Shown here one piece after another: positions 1-8,792 of a stretch of DNA of 64,000 nt. Position numbers and translations under genes: made by a program. The notes beneath the pieces are model-generated. The model was given only the letters and a program-made list of their open reading frames with translations, had not been told where the DNA came from and made no database searches. Each line of letters begins with the position of its first letter. Position 1 is the first letter of the stretch. This DNA comes from an uncultured Collinsella sp. (GTDB taxonomy: Bacteria > Actinomycetota > Coriobacteriia > Coriobacteriales > Coriobacteriaceae), in NCBI GenBank assembly GCA_900541175.1, contig UQIT01000006.1, positions 22,163 to 86,162 on the forward strand. Reading direction: 5' to 3'.

Positions 1-2
1 AC

Positions 3-317
3 ATGGATTTGGGTATTTCCACCAACCCCACGCCAGAGCTCTACACCATTAAGGTAACCGGCGAGATCGATATCTCTAACGCCGATAGCCTGCGCAATGC
101 CATCGACCTGGCGCTCGAGCAGCCCACTGAGGCCGTTGAGCTCGATTTTGCCCAGGTGAGCTACATCGATTCGACGGGCATTGGCGTGCTCGTGGGCGCC
201 GCACACCACGCGGTCGACCACGGCAAACTCTTTAGCTGCACCAATGTGCAGCCCCCGGTGATGCGCGTGGTTCAGCTGTTGGGTGTCGACCAGGAGATTT
301 CGATCACCGCTGCATAA
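3..317 (+). CDS. STAS-domain anti-sigma factor antagonist-like protein
   Basis: A 104-residue single STAS domain, the usual length for the SpoIIAA/RsbV family. These proteins bind anti-sigma kinases and are switched by phosphorylation of a conserved serine. The signature Asp-Ser-Thr-Gly lies at residues 56-59 (YIDSTGIGVLVG), so Ser57 is the likely phospho-site. The start ATG is 2 nt from the window edge, so its ribosome site and any upstream partner kinase or phosphatase cannot be seen. The partner and the sigma factor are therefore unknown. Confidence 0.85.
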   Translation: MDLGISTNPTPELYTIKVTGEIDISNADSLRNAIDLALEQPTEAVELDFAQVSYIDSTGIGVLVGAAHHAVDHGKLFSCTNVQPPVMRVVQLLGVDQEISITAA

Positions 318-366
318 CCTTTGCCCCCAAAAGGGCGTGCCATTTGGCATATGTTTGTGATGCGCT

Positions 367-395
367 CGGACGTTTTGGTGTCCGGGCGCTATACT
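367..395 (+). promoter_or_regulatory. Possible promoter upstream of the Tat genes
   Basis: TATACT at 390-395 resembles a -10 box about 75 nt before the Tat gene start. A small CGGAC/GTCCG stem (367-384) precedes it and might end the STAS transcript. No good -35 is visible. Confidence 0.35.
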
Positions 396-470
396 TGACC
401 GAATGAATAGACGAGTTCCGGCCGAATGGCGCGGTGCGGGCTCGACTCACATCGAGCCTTGGAGGTATGT

Positions 471-1073
471 GTGTTTGGTATTGGAGAGGGTGAGCTCGCG
501 ATCATCGTGGTCTTCGGCTTTTTGCTGTTTGGCCCGGATAAGCTCCCACAGATGGGCCGCACGATCGGCCGTGCCATTCGTCAGTTCCGCGAGACGCAGG
601 AAAAGATGACGGCCGTTGTTCAGTCCGAGATAATCGATCCGGTGAGCGAGGCCGCGTCGGCCCCGGTCAAGCCCAAGAAGGCTGCTGCGACCGACGACGA
701 TTCCGATGCGGACGAGGATGCCGCCGAGACGGCAGCGCCCGCCAAGAAGGAGACCTTTGCCGAGCGTCGCGCCCGTCTTGCTGCCGAGAAGGCCGCGAGC
801 GAGGCTGCCGCCGAGGGCGAGGGTACTGCTGAGGAGTCCGAGGCCGAGGGTGCCGAGCCTGCCGCTGCCGCCGAGCCTGTCGTCGAGCCCGAGCCTGCTG
901 CAGAGCCGGAGTCCGAGCCCGAGCCGGCAGAGCCCACGACGGCTGACCTCTACGCCCGTCGTCCCCGCAAGCGCAAGGCCGTCGTCGACCAGCTCGCTCG
1001 CGAGCTCGAGGCCGAGGACGAGGCCGTTGCCGAGGCTGCCACCGCCGATGCCCCGAAGGGAGGCGATGAGTAA
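471..1073 (+). CDS. Twin-arginine translocase TatA/TatB-family subunit
   Basis: A membrane component of the Tat pathway, which exports folded proteins. I chose GTG at 471 because GGAGGT (461-466) precedes it and the family N-terminus (MFGIGEGELAII) begins there; an in-frame ATG at 426 would add an unrelated 15-residue extension. One transmembrane helix (about 5-20) is followed by the FGPDKLP hinge and an amphipathic helix. The rest of the 200 residues is an acidic, Ala/Glu/Pro-rich tail ending in a short basic stretch. Glu8 and the long tail are more TatB-like than TatA-like, so I give no symbol. It overlaps tatC by one base (TAATG), which implies coupled translation. Confidence 0.85.
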   Translation: MFGIGEGELAIIVVFGFLLFGPDKLPQMGRTIGRAIRQFRETQEKMTAVVQSEIIDPVSEAASAPVKPKKAAATDDDSDADEDAAETAAPAKKETFAERRARLAAEKAASEAAAEGEGTAEESEAEGAEPAAAAEPVVEPEPAAEPESEPEPAEPTTADLYARRPRKRKAVVDQLARELEAEDEAVAEAATADAPKGGDE

Positions 1074-1864
1074 TGCCTATCGGACCTGCGCGCATGCCGC
1101 TCTTCGATCACCTGGGCGAGCTCCGTCGCCGCCTGACCATCGTGGTCGTGTCGGTGTTTGCCGCCGCCATCGTGCTGTATTTCGCCACGCCCGTGGTGCT
1201 CGACATCCTGGAAGACCCCATCCGCTCCTTTGTGCCGGACGGTAAGTTCTACATCACCACCACGCTCGGCGGCTTTGGCCTGCGCTTCTCGCTGGCCATC
1301 AAGATGGCCGTGGTCATGTGCACGCCCATGATCATCTGGCAGATTCTGGCATTTTTCCTGCCGGCACTGCGTCCCAACGAGCGCAAATGGGTCGTGCCCA
1401 CGGTGCTCGCCTCGACGGTGCTGTTCTTCCTGGGTGCCATCTTCTGCTATTTCATCATCATCCCGGCGGGCTTTGAGTGGCTTATCGGCGAGACCTCGGC
1501 CGTCGCCACGGCGCTGCCCGACCTGGAGAACTACGTCAACATGGAGCTGCTCTTTATGATCGGCTTTGGCGTGGCGTTTGAGCTGCCGCTCATCATCTTC
1601 TACCTGTCCGTCTTCCACATCGTGTCCTACGCGGCCTTCCGCGGCGCCTGGCGCTACGTGTACGTGGGCCTGCTTGTGGGCTCGGCTGTGATTACGCCCG
1701 ACGGCTCGCCCGTTACGCTGGGCCTCATGTATGGTGCCCTGCTCTCGCTCTACGAGATTTCGCTCGCCATTGCCCGCGTGGTCATTACCGCGCGCGAGGG
1801 CAAGGAGGGCTTGTTTGTGAGCCGTCTGGACCTGTTCTCGGACGATGAGGACGACGAGGAGTAA
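1073..1864 (+). CDS. tatC: Sec-independent protein translocase TatC
   Basis: A 263-residue multi-spanning receptor core of the Tat translocase, normal for the family. The N-terminus carries the conserved cytoplasmic motif FDHLGELRRRL, used in twin-arginine signal recognition, followed by six hydrophobic segments spread over residues 20-245. The C-terminus is acidic (FSDDEDDEE). The ATG overlaps the stop of the TatA/B gene, so the two are one transcription unit. hypA begins 6 nt after its stop, and the operon may continue into hypA-hypB. Confidence 0.95.
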   Translation: MPIGPARMPLFDHLGELRRRLTIVVVSVFAAAIVLYFATPVVLDILEDPIRSFVPDGKFYITTTLGGFGLRFSLAIKMAVVMCTPMIIWQILAFFLPALRPNERKWVVPTVLASTVLFFLGAIFCYFIIIPAGFEWLIGETSAVATALPDLENYVNMELLFMIGFGVAFELPLIIFYLSVFHIVSYAAFRGAWRYVYVGLLVGSAVITPDGSPVTLGLMYGALLSLYEISLAIARVVITAREGKEGLFVSRLDLFSDDEDDEE

Positions 1865-1870
1865 ATCGGT

Positions 1871-2227
1871 ATGCACGAGGTTGGCATTGTCAACGGCATA
1901 CTCGATACAGTGATTCGCGCGGCGCGTGGGGCGGGGGCCTCGCGCGCCGTTTTGGTAACGCTGCGTATCGGGGATATGACCGAAGTTGTGCGCGAGGCGC
2001 TGGACTTTGCGTGGGAGACATTTCGCGATGAGGACCCGCTCACGCGGGGCTGCGAGCTCGCGGTTGAGGAGATTCACCCACAAAGTGAATGCCTGGACTG
2101 CGGCGAGGTCTTCGACCACGATCGCTTCCACTGTCGCTGTCCCCAGTGTGGTGGTGCCAACGTGCGCCTACTGCACGGCCGCGAGCTCGATATCGCGAGT
2201 ATCGAAATCGAAACCCCCGACGATTAG
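1871..2227 (+). CDS. hypA: Nickel metallochaperone HypA
   Basis: A 118-residue HypA, which delivers nickel to the [NiFe]-hydrogenase large subunit (and sometimes urease). It begins MHEVGIVNGIL: His2-Glu3 are the known nickel ligands. The zinc-binding domain has two Cys pairs, CLDCG near residue 75 and CRCPQCGG near residue 95. It starts 6 nt after tatC and lies 55 nt before hypB. No hydrogenase structural gene is in the window, so its client is encoded elsewhere. Confidence 0.95.
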   Translation: MHEVGIVNGILDTVIRAARGAGASRAVLVTLRIGDMTEVVREALDFAWETFRDEDPLTRGCELAVEEIHPQSECLDCGEVFDHDRFHCRCPQCGGANVRLLHGRELDIASIEIETPDD

Positions 2228-2282
2228 CCCGCTAGCCATCTGGTGATGGGGTATAAAGGGGCCAAAGTAAGGAGCGCTAAGT

Positions 2283-2966
2283 ATGGCTGAGAAAACGATT
2301 GATATCGCGTCGCCGATTCTGTCGCGCAACGAGCGCCTGGCAGATCAGCTGCGTCAGCGATTTAATGAGACAAACACCTATGTGATCAACGTCTTGTCGA
2401 GCCCCGGTTCGGGCAAGACCACCACGATCCTGGGCACCAACGAGCGCCTGCGTGACAAGGCCGGCCTGCGCTGTGCCGTCATCGAGGGCGATATCGCCTC
2501 GGATGTCGACGCCATCACCATGAAGGAAGCCGGCATGCCCGCCATCCAGATCAACACGGGCGGCCTGTGCCACCTCGAGGGCAACATGATCATGGAGGCC
2601 GTTGACGCGTTTGACCAGGCTGTGGGTCTGGAAAACATCGACGTCATCTTTATCGAAAACGTGGGTAACCTGGTCTGCCCAGTCGACTTTGACTTGGGCG
2701 AGAACCTGTCCATCATGATTCTCTCGGTGCCCGAGGGCGACGACAAGCCCATCAAGTACCCGGGCATCTTCCAGCACGCTGGCGCGCAGCTGCTCAATAA
2801 GGTCGACGTGGCCCCGGCTTTCGATTTTGACATGGATAGGTATACTAAGACACTCGATGACCTCAATCCGCAGGCGCCGCGGTTTGCCGTGAGCGCGCGC
2901 AAGGGCGAGGGCATGGACGCCTGGTGCGATTGGCTCATCGGGCAGATCGAGCAAGCAAGGGCGTAA
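2283..2966 (+). CDS. hypB: Hydrogenase nickel incorporation GTPase HypB
   Basis: A 227-residue SIMIBI-class GTPase that acts with HypA in nickel insertion. The P-loop SSPGSGKTT is at residues 39-47. The residues around TGGLCHLEG and NLVCPVDF supply the Cys/His metal site of the G domain. It lacks the His-rich N-terminal nickel store and the CXXCGC motif of E. coli HypB. GGAGC before the ATG serves as ribosome site. It is likely cotranscribed with hypA. Confidence 0.95.
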   Translation: MAEKTIDIASPILSRNERLADQLRQRFNETNTYVINVLSSPGSGKTTTILGTNERLRDKAGLRCAVIEGDIASDVDAITMKEAGMPAIQINTGGLCHLEGNMIMEAVDAFDQAVGLENIDVIFIENVGNLVCPVDFDLGENLSIMILSVPEGDDKPIKYPGIFQHAGAQLLNKVDVAPAFDFDMDRYTKTLDDLNPQAPRFAVSARKGEGMDAWCDWLIGQIEQARA

Positions 2967-3020
2967 ATCGGCCGCCATACGGGCGGGCGTAGCCGTAGAG
3001 ATACGAGATAGGAGCCTCTT

Positions 3021-5615
3021 TTGAAGCTCATCATCGCCGAGAAAAACGACGCCGCGCGTCAGATCGCCGAGCGGCTGTCCACGGGTAAGCCTAAAAAGGA
3101 CAAGGTGTACAACACCGCCATCTACCGTTTTGAGTGGAAGGGCGAGGAGTGCGTGACGATCGGTCTTGCCGGTCACATCCTTGCGCCCGATTTTTGCGAC
3201 AGCGTGCTGTTCGATAAAAAGCTGGGCTGGTATTCGGTCACCGAGGACGGCGAGATGCTGCCGGCCGACATGCCCGATGGCCTGGCTCGTCCGCCTTACG
3301 ACACCAAGCGTAAGCCGTTCCTTGCCGATGGCATCTCCATCAAGGGCTGGAAGCTCGAGAGTCTGCCCTATCTCACCTGGGCACCCGTCATTAAGCTGCC
3401 GGCCGAGAAAGAGCTCATTCGCTCGCTCAAGAACCTTGCCAAGAAGTCCGACAGCGTCATCATCGCTACGGACTTCGATCGCGAGGGCGAGCTGATCGGT
3501 TCGGACGCCCTCAACAAGGTGCGCGAGGTGGCGCCGGACTTGCCGGTTGCCCGCGCCCAGTATTCTTCGTTTACCAAGGCCGAGATCACGCAGGCCTTCG
3601 ATAATCTCGTCTCGCTCGACCAGAACCTGGCCGACGCAGGCGAGAGCCGTCAGCACATCGACCTCATTTGGGGTGCGGTGCTGACGCGCTACCTGACGCT
3701 CGCCAAGTTTGGCGGCTTTGGTAACGTGCGCTCCGCCGGCCGCGTGCAGACGCCGACGCTTGCCCTGGTGGTCGAGCGCGAGCGCGAGCGCATGGCGTTT
3801 GTGCCCGAGGACTATTGGCAGATTCGCGGCATGGGTGCCGCGCAGGGCGCTGCCGAGGACGATCGCTTTAAGATCGCGCACAAGACGGCGCGCTTTACCG
3901 ACAAGGATGCTGCTGAGACGGCGTACGGCCATGTTGACGGCGTCGCGACGGCAACCGTCGCCGCGGTGACCAAGCGCTCGCGCAAGCAGCAGCCGCCCAC
4001 GCCGTTTGCGACCACCTCGCTGCAGGCTGCCGCCGCGGCCGAGGGCATCTCGCCTGCGCGTACCATGCGCATCGCTGAGTCCCTCTACATGGCCGGTCTC
4101 ATCAGCTACCCGCGTGTCGACAATACCGTGTACCCCGCGACGCTCGATCTGGGCGCCGTGGTGAGCGACCTGGCAAAGATCAACCCGGCGCTGGCGCCCG
4201 TATGCAAAAAGGTGCTTGCCGGCCCCATGAAGCCTACGCGCGGCAAAGTCGAGACCACCGACCACCCGCCTATCTATCCCACGGGCGAGGGCGATCCGTC
4301 CACGCTCGACGGCGGCCAGCGCAAGCTCTACGACCTCATCGCCCGCCGCTTCCTGGCGACGCTCATGGGTCCCGCGACCATCGAGAACACCAAGCTCGAG
4401 CTCGATGTGAACGGTGAGCCGTTCGTGGCTTCGGGCGATGTGCTCGTGACCCCGGGTTTCCGCGAGGCCTACCCGTATGGCCTTAAACGCGACGAGCAGA
4501 TGCCGCCGCTTGAGCAGGGCGATACGGTCGACGTATTCGACATTAAGCTCGAGGCCAAGCAGACCGAGCCGCGCGCGCGCTACAGCCAGGGCAAGCTCGT
4601 GCAGGAGATGGAGAAGCGCGGCCTGGGCACCAAGTCCACGCGCGCGAGCATCATCGAGCGCCTGTACGCCGTGCGCTATCTCAAAAATGATCCCGTTGAG
4701 CCGAGCCAGCTGGGTATCGCCATCATCGATGCGCTGTCGCAGTTTGCCCCGCGCATCACGAGCCCCGATATGACCAGCGAGCTCGACGGCGACATGACCC
4801 GTGTGGAGCGCGGCGAGGATACCGAAGAGCATGTCGTGATGCACTCGCGCGCGCTGCTGGCTGGCGTGCTCGACGAGCTGCTCAAGCACACGCAGGAGCT
4901 GGGCGACGCCATCAGCGACGCCGTCACGGCCGATGCGCGCGTGGGAGCTTGCCCCAAGTGCGGCAAGGACCTGGTTATGAAGACGAGCGCCAAGACCCGT
5001 GGCAGCTTCATTGGCTGCATGGGCTGGCCCGACTGCGATGTGACCTATCCGGTGCCGAGCGGCGTCAAGGTGAGTCCGCTCGAGGGCGAGGCGGCCGTGT
5101 GCCCCGAGTGCGGCGCGCCGCGCATTAAATGCCAGCCGTTCCGTCAGAAGGCTTTCGAGATCTGCGTGAACCCCACGTGCCCCACCAACTACGAGCCCGA
5201 CCTTAAGGTGGGCGAGTGCAAGGTGTGTGCCGAGGCCGGACGTCATGGCGACCTGATCGCGCACAAGAGTGAGAAGAGCGGCAAGCGCTTTATCCGCTGC
5301 ACCAACTACGATGACTGCGGCGTGAGCTATCCTCTGCCGGCGCGCGGTAAGCTCGAGGCGACGGGTGAGACCTGCCCCGAGTGCGGCGCCCCCATCGTGG
5401 TGGTCAACACGGCGCGCGGCCCGTGGCGTATCTGCGTCAACATGGACTGCCCGACCAAGGAGAAGAAGCCCGCCCGCGGCCGCAAGACCACGACTAAGGC
5501 GAGCACGGCCAAGAAGACGACGGCGGCCAAGAAGACGACGGCTAAGAAAGCCACTGCCGCCAAGAAGACGACCGCGAAGAAGTCGACTACCAAGAAAGTA
5601 GCCTCCGACAAGTAA
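3021..5615 (+). CDS. topA: Type IA DNA topoisomerase (TopA), archaeal-like, zinc ribbons and lysine-rich tail
   Basis: An 864-residue type IA topoisomerase that relaxes negative supercoils. TTG at 3021 is the start (TAGGAG seven bases upstream; the family N-terminus MKLIIAEKNDAARQIA begins there). The Toprim domain has the acidic motif DFDREGELIG (about 153-162). The catalytic Tyr363 lies in GLISYPRVDNTVYP, a form closer to archaeal TopA than to the usual bacterial one. GLGTKSTRASIIERL (about 534) is the conserved DNA-binding motif. Three or four Cys-rich zinc ribbons follow (about 650-815), then a 50-residue Lys/Ala/Thr tail resembling histone H1. Its gene follows hypB by 54 nt and ends at a strong terminator. 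Confidence 0.92.
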   Translation: MKLIIAEKNDAARQIAERLSTGKPKKDKVYNTAIYRFEWKGEECVTIGLAGHILAPDFCDSVLFDKKLGWYSVTEDGEMLPADMPDGLARPPYDTKRKPFLADGISIKGWKLESLPYLTWAPVIKLPAEKELIRSLKNLAKKSDSVIIATDFDREGELIGSDALNKVREVAPDLPVARAQYSSFTKAEITQAFDNLVSLDQNLADAGESRQHIDLIWGAVLTRYLTLAKFGGFGNVRSAGRVQTPTLALVVERERERMAFVPEDYWQIRGMGAAQGAAEDDRFKIAHKTARFTDKDAAETAYGHVDGVATATVAAVTKRSRKQQPPTPFATTSLQAAAAAEGISPARTMRIAESLYMAGLISYPRVDNTVYPATLDLGAVVSDLAKINPALAPVCKKVLAGPMKPTRGKVETTDHPPIYPTGEGDPSTLDGGQRKLYDLIARRFLATLMGPATIENTKLELDVNGEPFVASGDVLVTPGFREAYPYGLKRDEQMPPLEQGDTVDVFDIKLEAKQTEPRARYSQGKLVQEMEKRGLGTKSTRASIIERLYAVRYLKNDPVEPSQLGIAIIDALSQFAPRITSPDMTSELDGDMTRVERGEDTEEHVVMHSRALLAGVLDELLKHTQELGDAISDAVTADARVGACPKCGKDLVMKTSAKTRGSFIGCMGWPDCDVTYPVPSGVKVSPLEGEAAVCPECGAPRIKCQPFRQKAFEICVNPTCPTNYEPDLKVGECKVCAEAGRHGDLIAHKSEKSGKRFIRCTNYDDCGVSYPLPARGKLEATGETCPECGAPIVVVNTARGPWRICVNMDCPTKEKKPARGRKTTTKASTAKKTTAAKKTTAKKATAAKKTTAKKSTTKKVASDK

Positions 5616-5640
5616 CGGCGCGGTCGAAACATTGCCTAAA

Positions 5641-5678
5641 AAACGAGCGAGGACCCCACGATCCTCGCTCGTTTTTTT
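5641..5678 (+). terminator. Rho-independent terminator after topA
   Basis: The inverted repeat AACGAGCGAGGA / TCCTCGCTCGTT (12-bp arms) is followed by a run of seven T and preceded by A-rich sequence. It could act on both strands between topA and the convergent zinc-ribbon gene. Confidence 0.9.
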
Positions 5679-5680
5679 GA

Positions 5681-5738
5681 CCGGCAGTTAGGGACGTTCC
5701 TTTTCTGCCGGCAGTTTAGGAACGTCCCTAACTGCCGG
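5681..5738. repeat. Perfect 20-bp-arm inverted repeat of the GGGACGTTC family
   Basis: CCGGCAGTTAGGGACGTTCC (5681-5700) is exactly mirrored at 5719-5738 around an 18-bp spacer TTTTCTGCCGGCAGTTTA. The same words (GGGACGTTC, TTTTCTGCCGGCAGTTT) recur near 57452, 62349 and 63897, so this is a dispersed intergenic repeat and not merely a local terminator. Confidence 0.85.
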
Positions 5739-5756
5739 CTCGGGAACGACAAAGCG

Positions 5757-6740
5757 CTAGTTCACTTCGACGGGTTTGGCGCCGGGATAGCGCTCCTCAA
5801 AGTCTAGGCGATACTTATTGTCATTGGTGCCCGCCACGTTGTCGCGCGACAGCGGCGCCACGATCTCATTCTTGTGGTCCGCAGGCTTGGCGTATTTCAG
5901 GCTGATCTCCCAGGCATCACAGATTGCGTCAATGCGGTGATCCAGGTCGTCGTACAGGGCGATGATGTCCTTCCAGGAGCTATAGTTCTTGGAGCTCGTC
6001 GGGACGTCTAGGTCCTCGACGATGTCGTAATACTGCTCGATGGTGTCCTCTGTGCGCTCGGCGACGTCGGCGAGATTTTGACGGGTGGTCCGATCCTCTT
6101 CCAGATAGCTGCCGTTGAAGTTCTGCGCGCAGCCACGGACGTAGTTGTCGAGGTCTTCGAGCAAGTCGTAGTATTCGCTCAGGCGACGGTAGAGGTTCTG
6201 CTCGGAGAGCGTTGCTTCGCCGCCATCCTCGTCGTCATCGTCATCATCGTCGTACAGGCTGTTGGGATCGCCGAGAGGCTTTAGGTCATTGTCGTCGACG
6301 TCATGGTGCAGCTTAGCTACCTCGGCAGTCGTCTGCGTGGCGGCGCTGTCGAAAGGCTTGATCACAAAGAAAACGACCAGGGCGATGATGATCGCCACCA
6401 GCACAACGATAACGGCGATAAGCGGCCCGGCGCCGCTCTTTTTGGGAGCGGGGGTCTGTGGCGAAGCGGGCGCGTATGCGGGAGCCGGCTGCTGTTGGGG
6501 CGAGCCGCTCGCGATGGGTATGCGCTGCGTGGTCTCGACGGCCGCGGGGCTTGCGGCGGGGTCGGGGCGATAGGCGAGGGGGTCGTCCGCCTTGGCTTGC
6601 GGCGCATCAAGGGAGCCGGTCTGCTCAAAAGCGGGCTGGCTATCGCTCGCGGTTGTTTGCTCAACGGGTGCACCGCACGAGGTGCAGAACTTGGCATTAT
6701 CTGCAAGAAGCTTGCCGCACGAGGCGCAATACCGAGACAT
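5757..6740 (-). CDS. Zinc-ribbon membrane-anchored protein of unknown function
   Basis: A 327-residue protein. The N-terminal zinc ribbon has two CXXC knuckles (YCASCGK and FCTSCGA, residues 4-25). A Pro/Ala/Gln-rich linker, one transmembrane segment (about 107-128) and an external part with a run of acidic residues (DDDDDDD, about residue 165) and predicted helices follow. I start at 6740 because AAAGGAG lies six bases upstream; an ATG six codons earlier has no ribosome site. Zinc-ribbon plus single-helix proteins are common in Gram-positive envelopes, but no function can be assigned. Confidence 0.8.
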   Translation of the reverse strand: MSRYCASCGKLLADNAKFCTSCGAPVEQTTASDSQPAFEQTGSLDAPQAKADDPLAYRPDPAASPAAVETTQRIPIASGSPQQQPAPAYAPASPQTPAPKKSGAGPLIAVIVVLVAIIIALVVFFVIKPFDSAATQTTAEVAKLHHDVDDNDLKPLGDPNSLYDDDDDDDEDGGEATLSEQNLYRRLSEYYDLLEDLDNYVRGCAQNFNGSYLEEDRTTRQNLADVAERTEDTIEQYYDIVEDLDVPTSSKNYSSWKDIIALYDDLDHRIDAICDAWEISLKYAKPADHKNEIVAPLSRDNVAGTNDNKYRLDFEERYPGAKPVEVN

Positions 6741-6808
6741 TGCCACTCCTTTCGCCACATTTCAATGCAATACGACGATTATACCCAGCGTCCAAAATTC
6801 CCCATCAT

Positions 6809-6877
6809 AAGTTGCGGTGAAATAGGGACTGTTTGGCGGTCTCGGAGCTTCAATCAGTCCCTATTTCACCGCAACTT
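6809..6877. repeat. Inverted repeat, 23-bp perfect arms (copy 1)
   Basis: The left arm 6809-6831 (AAGTTGCGGTGAAATAGGGA then CTG) and right arm 6855-6877 are exact reverse complements around 23 nt. A second copy with the same arm sequence is at 57375-57442. It lies between the divergent zinc-ribbon gene and tmk. Confidence 0.9.
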
Positions 6878-6979
6878 TGGAAAGGCACCTTTAGCCATTG
6901 GGGACGCGCCTGCCCCTGGGGTATCATGGCTTGGTTGATATATCTGCATTTACGCGCCTTGTAGGAAGGGGCTGCGCCC

Positions 6980-7663
6980 ATGGCTTTTGAGCCCGCTCAA
7001 CATAGCTTTATCACGCTCGAGGGCGTCGATGGCGCCGGTAAATCTACGCAGGCGCGCCTGCTTGCCCGCGCGCTCGACCTTGCCGGCTACCAGGTTGTGA
7101 GCCTGCGCGAGCCGGGCGGTACCGCCATCAGCGAAAAGATCCGTGCTCTGCTGCTCGACCCCGCCAATACGGCGATGGGCGACACCTGCGAGCTGCTGCT
7201 CTACGAGGCCGCGCGCGCCCAGCTAGTGCACGAGGTTATCGCGCCCGCCCTTGCGGCCGGCAAGGTGGTCCTGTGCGACCGCTTCTACGATTCCACGACC
7301 TGCTACCAGGCGTTTGCCGACGGCCTCGACCGTCAGATGGTGCGCGATGCCAACAACCTGGCTGTCGCCGGTACGCATCCGGCGCTCACGCTCGTCTATC
7401 ACATCACGCCCGAGCAGGCGGCGCTGCGCATGGCCGCCCGTGGTGCGGCCGACCGCATGGAGGCCAAGGGCATGGCCTTCCAGGAGCGCGTCTATCAGGG
7501 ATTTTGTGCCATTGCTGCCGAGGAGCCAGACCGCGTAAAGCTCATCGACGCCACTGCGTCGATCGCAGACGTCTTCGCGCAGACGGTCGAGCTGGTTCGT
7601 GCGCACGGTCTCGACATCCCCCAGGATGCCGTCGCCGCCGCGCTTGCCCAGGAGGCTGAGTAA
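6980..7663 (+). CDS. tmk: Thymidylate kinase
   Basis: A 227-residue dTMP kinase, which makes dTDP for DNA synthesis. The P-loop GVDGAGKST is at residues 15-23 and the dTMP-binding REPGGT at about 44-49. The DRFYDSTTCYQ segment (about 98-108) matches the family DR(Y/F) motif. GGAAGGGG precedes the ATG. It is followed within one base by holB, giving a tmk-holB-PSP1 operon in the same order as tmk, holB and yaaT in Bacillus. Confidence 0.95.
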   Translation: MAFEPAQHSFITLEGVDGAGKSTQARLLARALDLAGYQVVSLREPGGTAISEKIRALLLDPANTAMGDTCELLLYEAARAQLVHEVIAPALAAGKVVLCDRFYDSTTCYQAFADGLDRQMVRDANNLAVAGTHPALTLVYHITPEQAALRMAARGAADRMEAKGMAFQERVYQGFCAIAAEEPDRVKLIDATASIADVFAQTVELVRAHGLDIPQDAVAAALAQEAE

Positions 7664-7664
7664 C

Positions 7665-8792
7665 ATGGCCCCCGCTCAGGCAAGCCTGCTCGCCAAGCTC
7701 GACACCCAGGAACGCGTGCGCGACTTCTTGACCAACGCCATCGCAAGCGGTCGCGCATCGCACGCCTACCTGTTTTTGGGCGCGCCCGGCGCCGGTAAGC
7801 TCGACGCCGCATGGGCGCTCGCCCAAGCATTCCTGTGCGAGCAGGACGGCTGTGGTTCGTGCGACAGCTGCGTGCGCGTCGCGCGCCATACGCACCCCGA
7901 CGTGCACTATTACACCCCCGAAAGCGCTACGGGCTACCTCATCGCGCAGACCCGCGAGCTGCTCGACGACGTGCCCCTGGCGCCTATCCGCGCCAAGGCA
8001 AAGGTCTACATCATCGACCGTGCCGAGCAGCTGCGCGCCAACACCGCCAATGCGCTGCTCAAAACGCTCGAGGAACCGCCCGAGGGCGTCATGTTCATCC
8101 TGTTGGGCACCTCGGCAGATGTGATGCTGCCCACCATCGTGAGCCGCTGCCAGTGCGTGCCGTTTCGACTGGTGTCGCCCGCCGTGGCCGCGCAGGCCGT
8201 GAGCCGCGCCACCGGTCAGGATATTGCGCGTTGTCGCATGGCCGTCGCCGTGGCGGGGAGTCCCACGCGTGGCATCGAGTTCCTCAAGAGCGCCGAGCGC
8301 CAGGACGCCCGCCGTCAGATGGTTCGCGCCATCGACTCGCTCATCGCCGCCGACGAGGCCGACGTGCTCAGCCGCGCCAAGTCGCTCATCGTCGCCGTTA
8401 AGGCGCCGCTCGCCGAGGTCAAGTCCACGCAGGAAAAGGTGCTCGAGCAAAACGCCGACTACCTGTCGCGTGGAGCATTGAAGCAGCTTGAGGACCGCAA
8501 CAAGCGCGAACTCAACGCGCGCGAGCGTTCGGGTATCATGGAAGCGCTGGCGAGCGCGCGGACGCTCATGCGCGACGTGCTACTGACGCTTCAGGACGAG
8601 GCAGCCGACGTGGTGAACGAAGACGTGCGCGACTCGATCGGTCGGCTTGCCGCCGCGACCAATGTTGCGGGTGCCACCCGGGCGCTCGAGGCAGTCGCGA
8701 CCGCCGAGCGCAACATCGCCAGAAACGTTACTCCCCAGCTGGCCATCGAGGTCATGCTGTTCGATATCAGGAAGGCACTGAAATGCCGTTAG
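7665..8792 (+). CDS. holB: DNA polymerase III delta-prime subunit
   Basis: A 375-residue clamp-loader subunit. I start at ATG 7665, one base after the tmk stop; an upstream in-frame ATG lies inside tmk. The AAA+ core has a degenerate P-loop GAPGAGKLDAAW (about 41-52), a four-Cys zinc module (CEQDGCGSCDSC, about 60-71), the box VYIIDRAEQL and the sensor TLEEPPEG. The altered Walker A lacks the usual GKT/S, as expected for a non-hydrolysing delta-prime subunit. The gene overlaps the PSP1 gene by ten bases. Confidence 0.92.
   Translation: MAPAQASLLAKLDTQERVRDFLTNAIASGRASHAYLFLGAPGAGKLDAAWALAQAFLCEQDGCGSCDSCVRVARHTHPDVHYYTPESATGYLIAQTRELLDDVPLAPIRAKAKVYIIDRAEQLRANTANALLKTLEEPPEGVMFILLGTSADVMLPTIVSRCQCVPFRLVSPAVAAQAVSRATGQDIARCRMAVAVAGSPTRGIEFLKSAERQDARRQMVRAIDSLIAADEADVLSRAKSLIVAVKAPLAEVKSTQEKVLEQNADYLSRGALKQLEDRNKRELNARERSGIMEALASARTLMRDVLLTLQDEAADVVNEDVRDSIGRLAAATNVAGATRALEAVATAERNIARNVTPQLAIEVMLFDIRKALKCR

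Noticed and set aside
950..2131. 393-codon minus-strand frame over tatC and hypA
   Set aside because: Shadow of three well-supported plus-strand genes.
2277..5264. 995-codon open frame on the minus strand
   Set aside because: It is antisense to hypB and topA, which have clear family motifs, and arises from GC-rich third positions.
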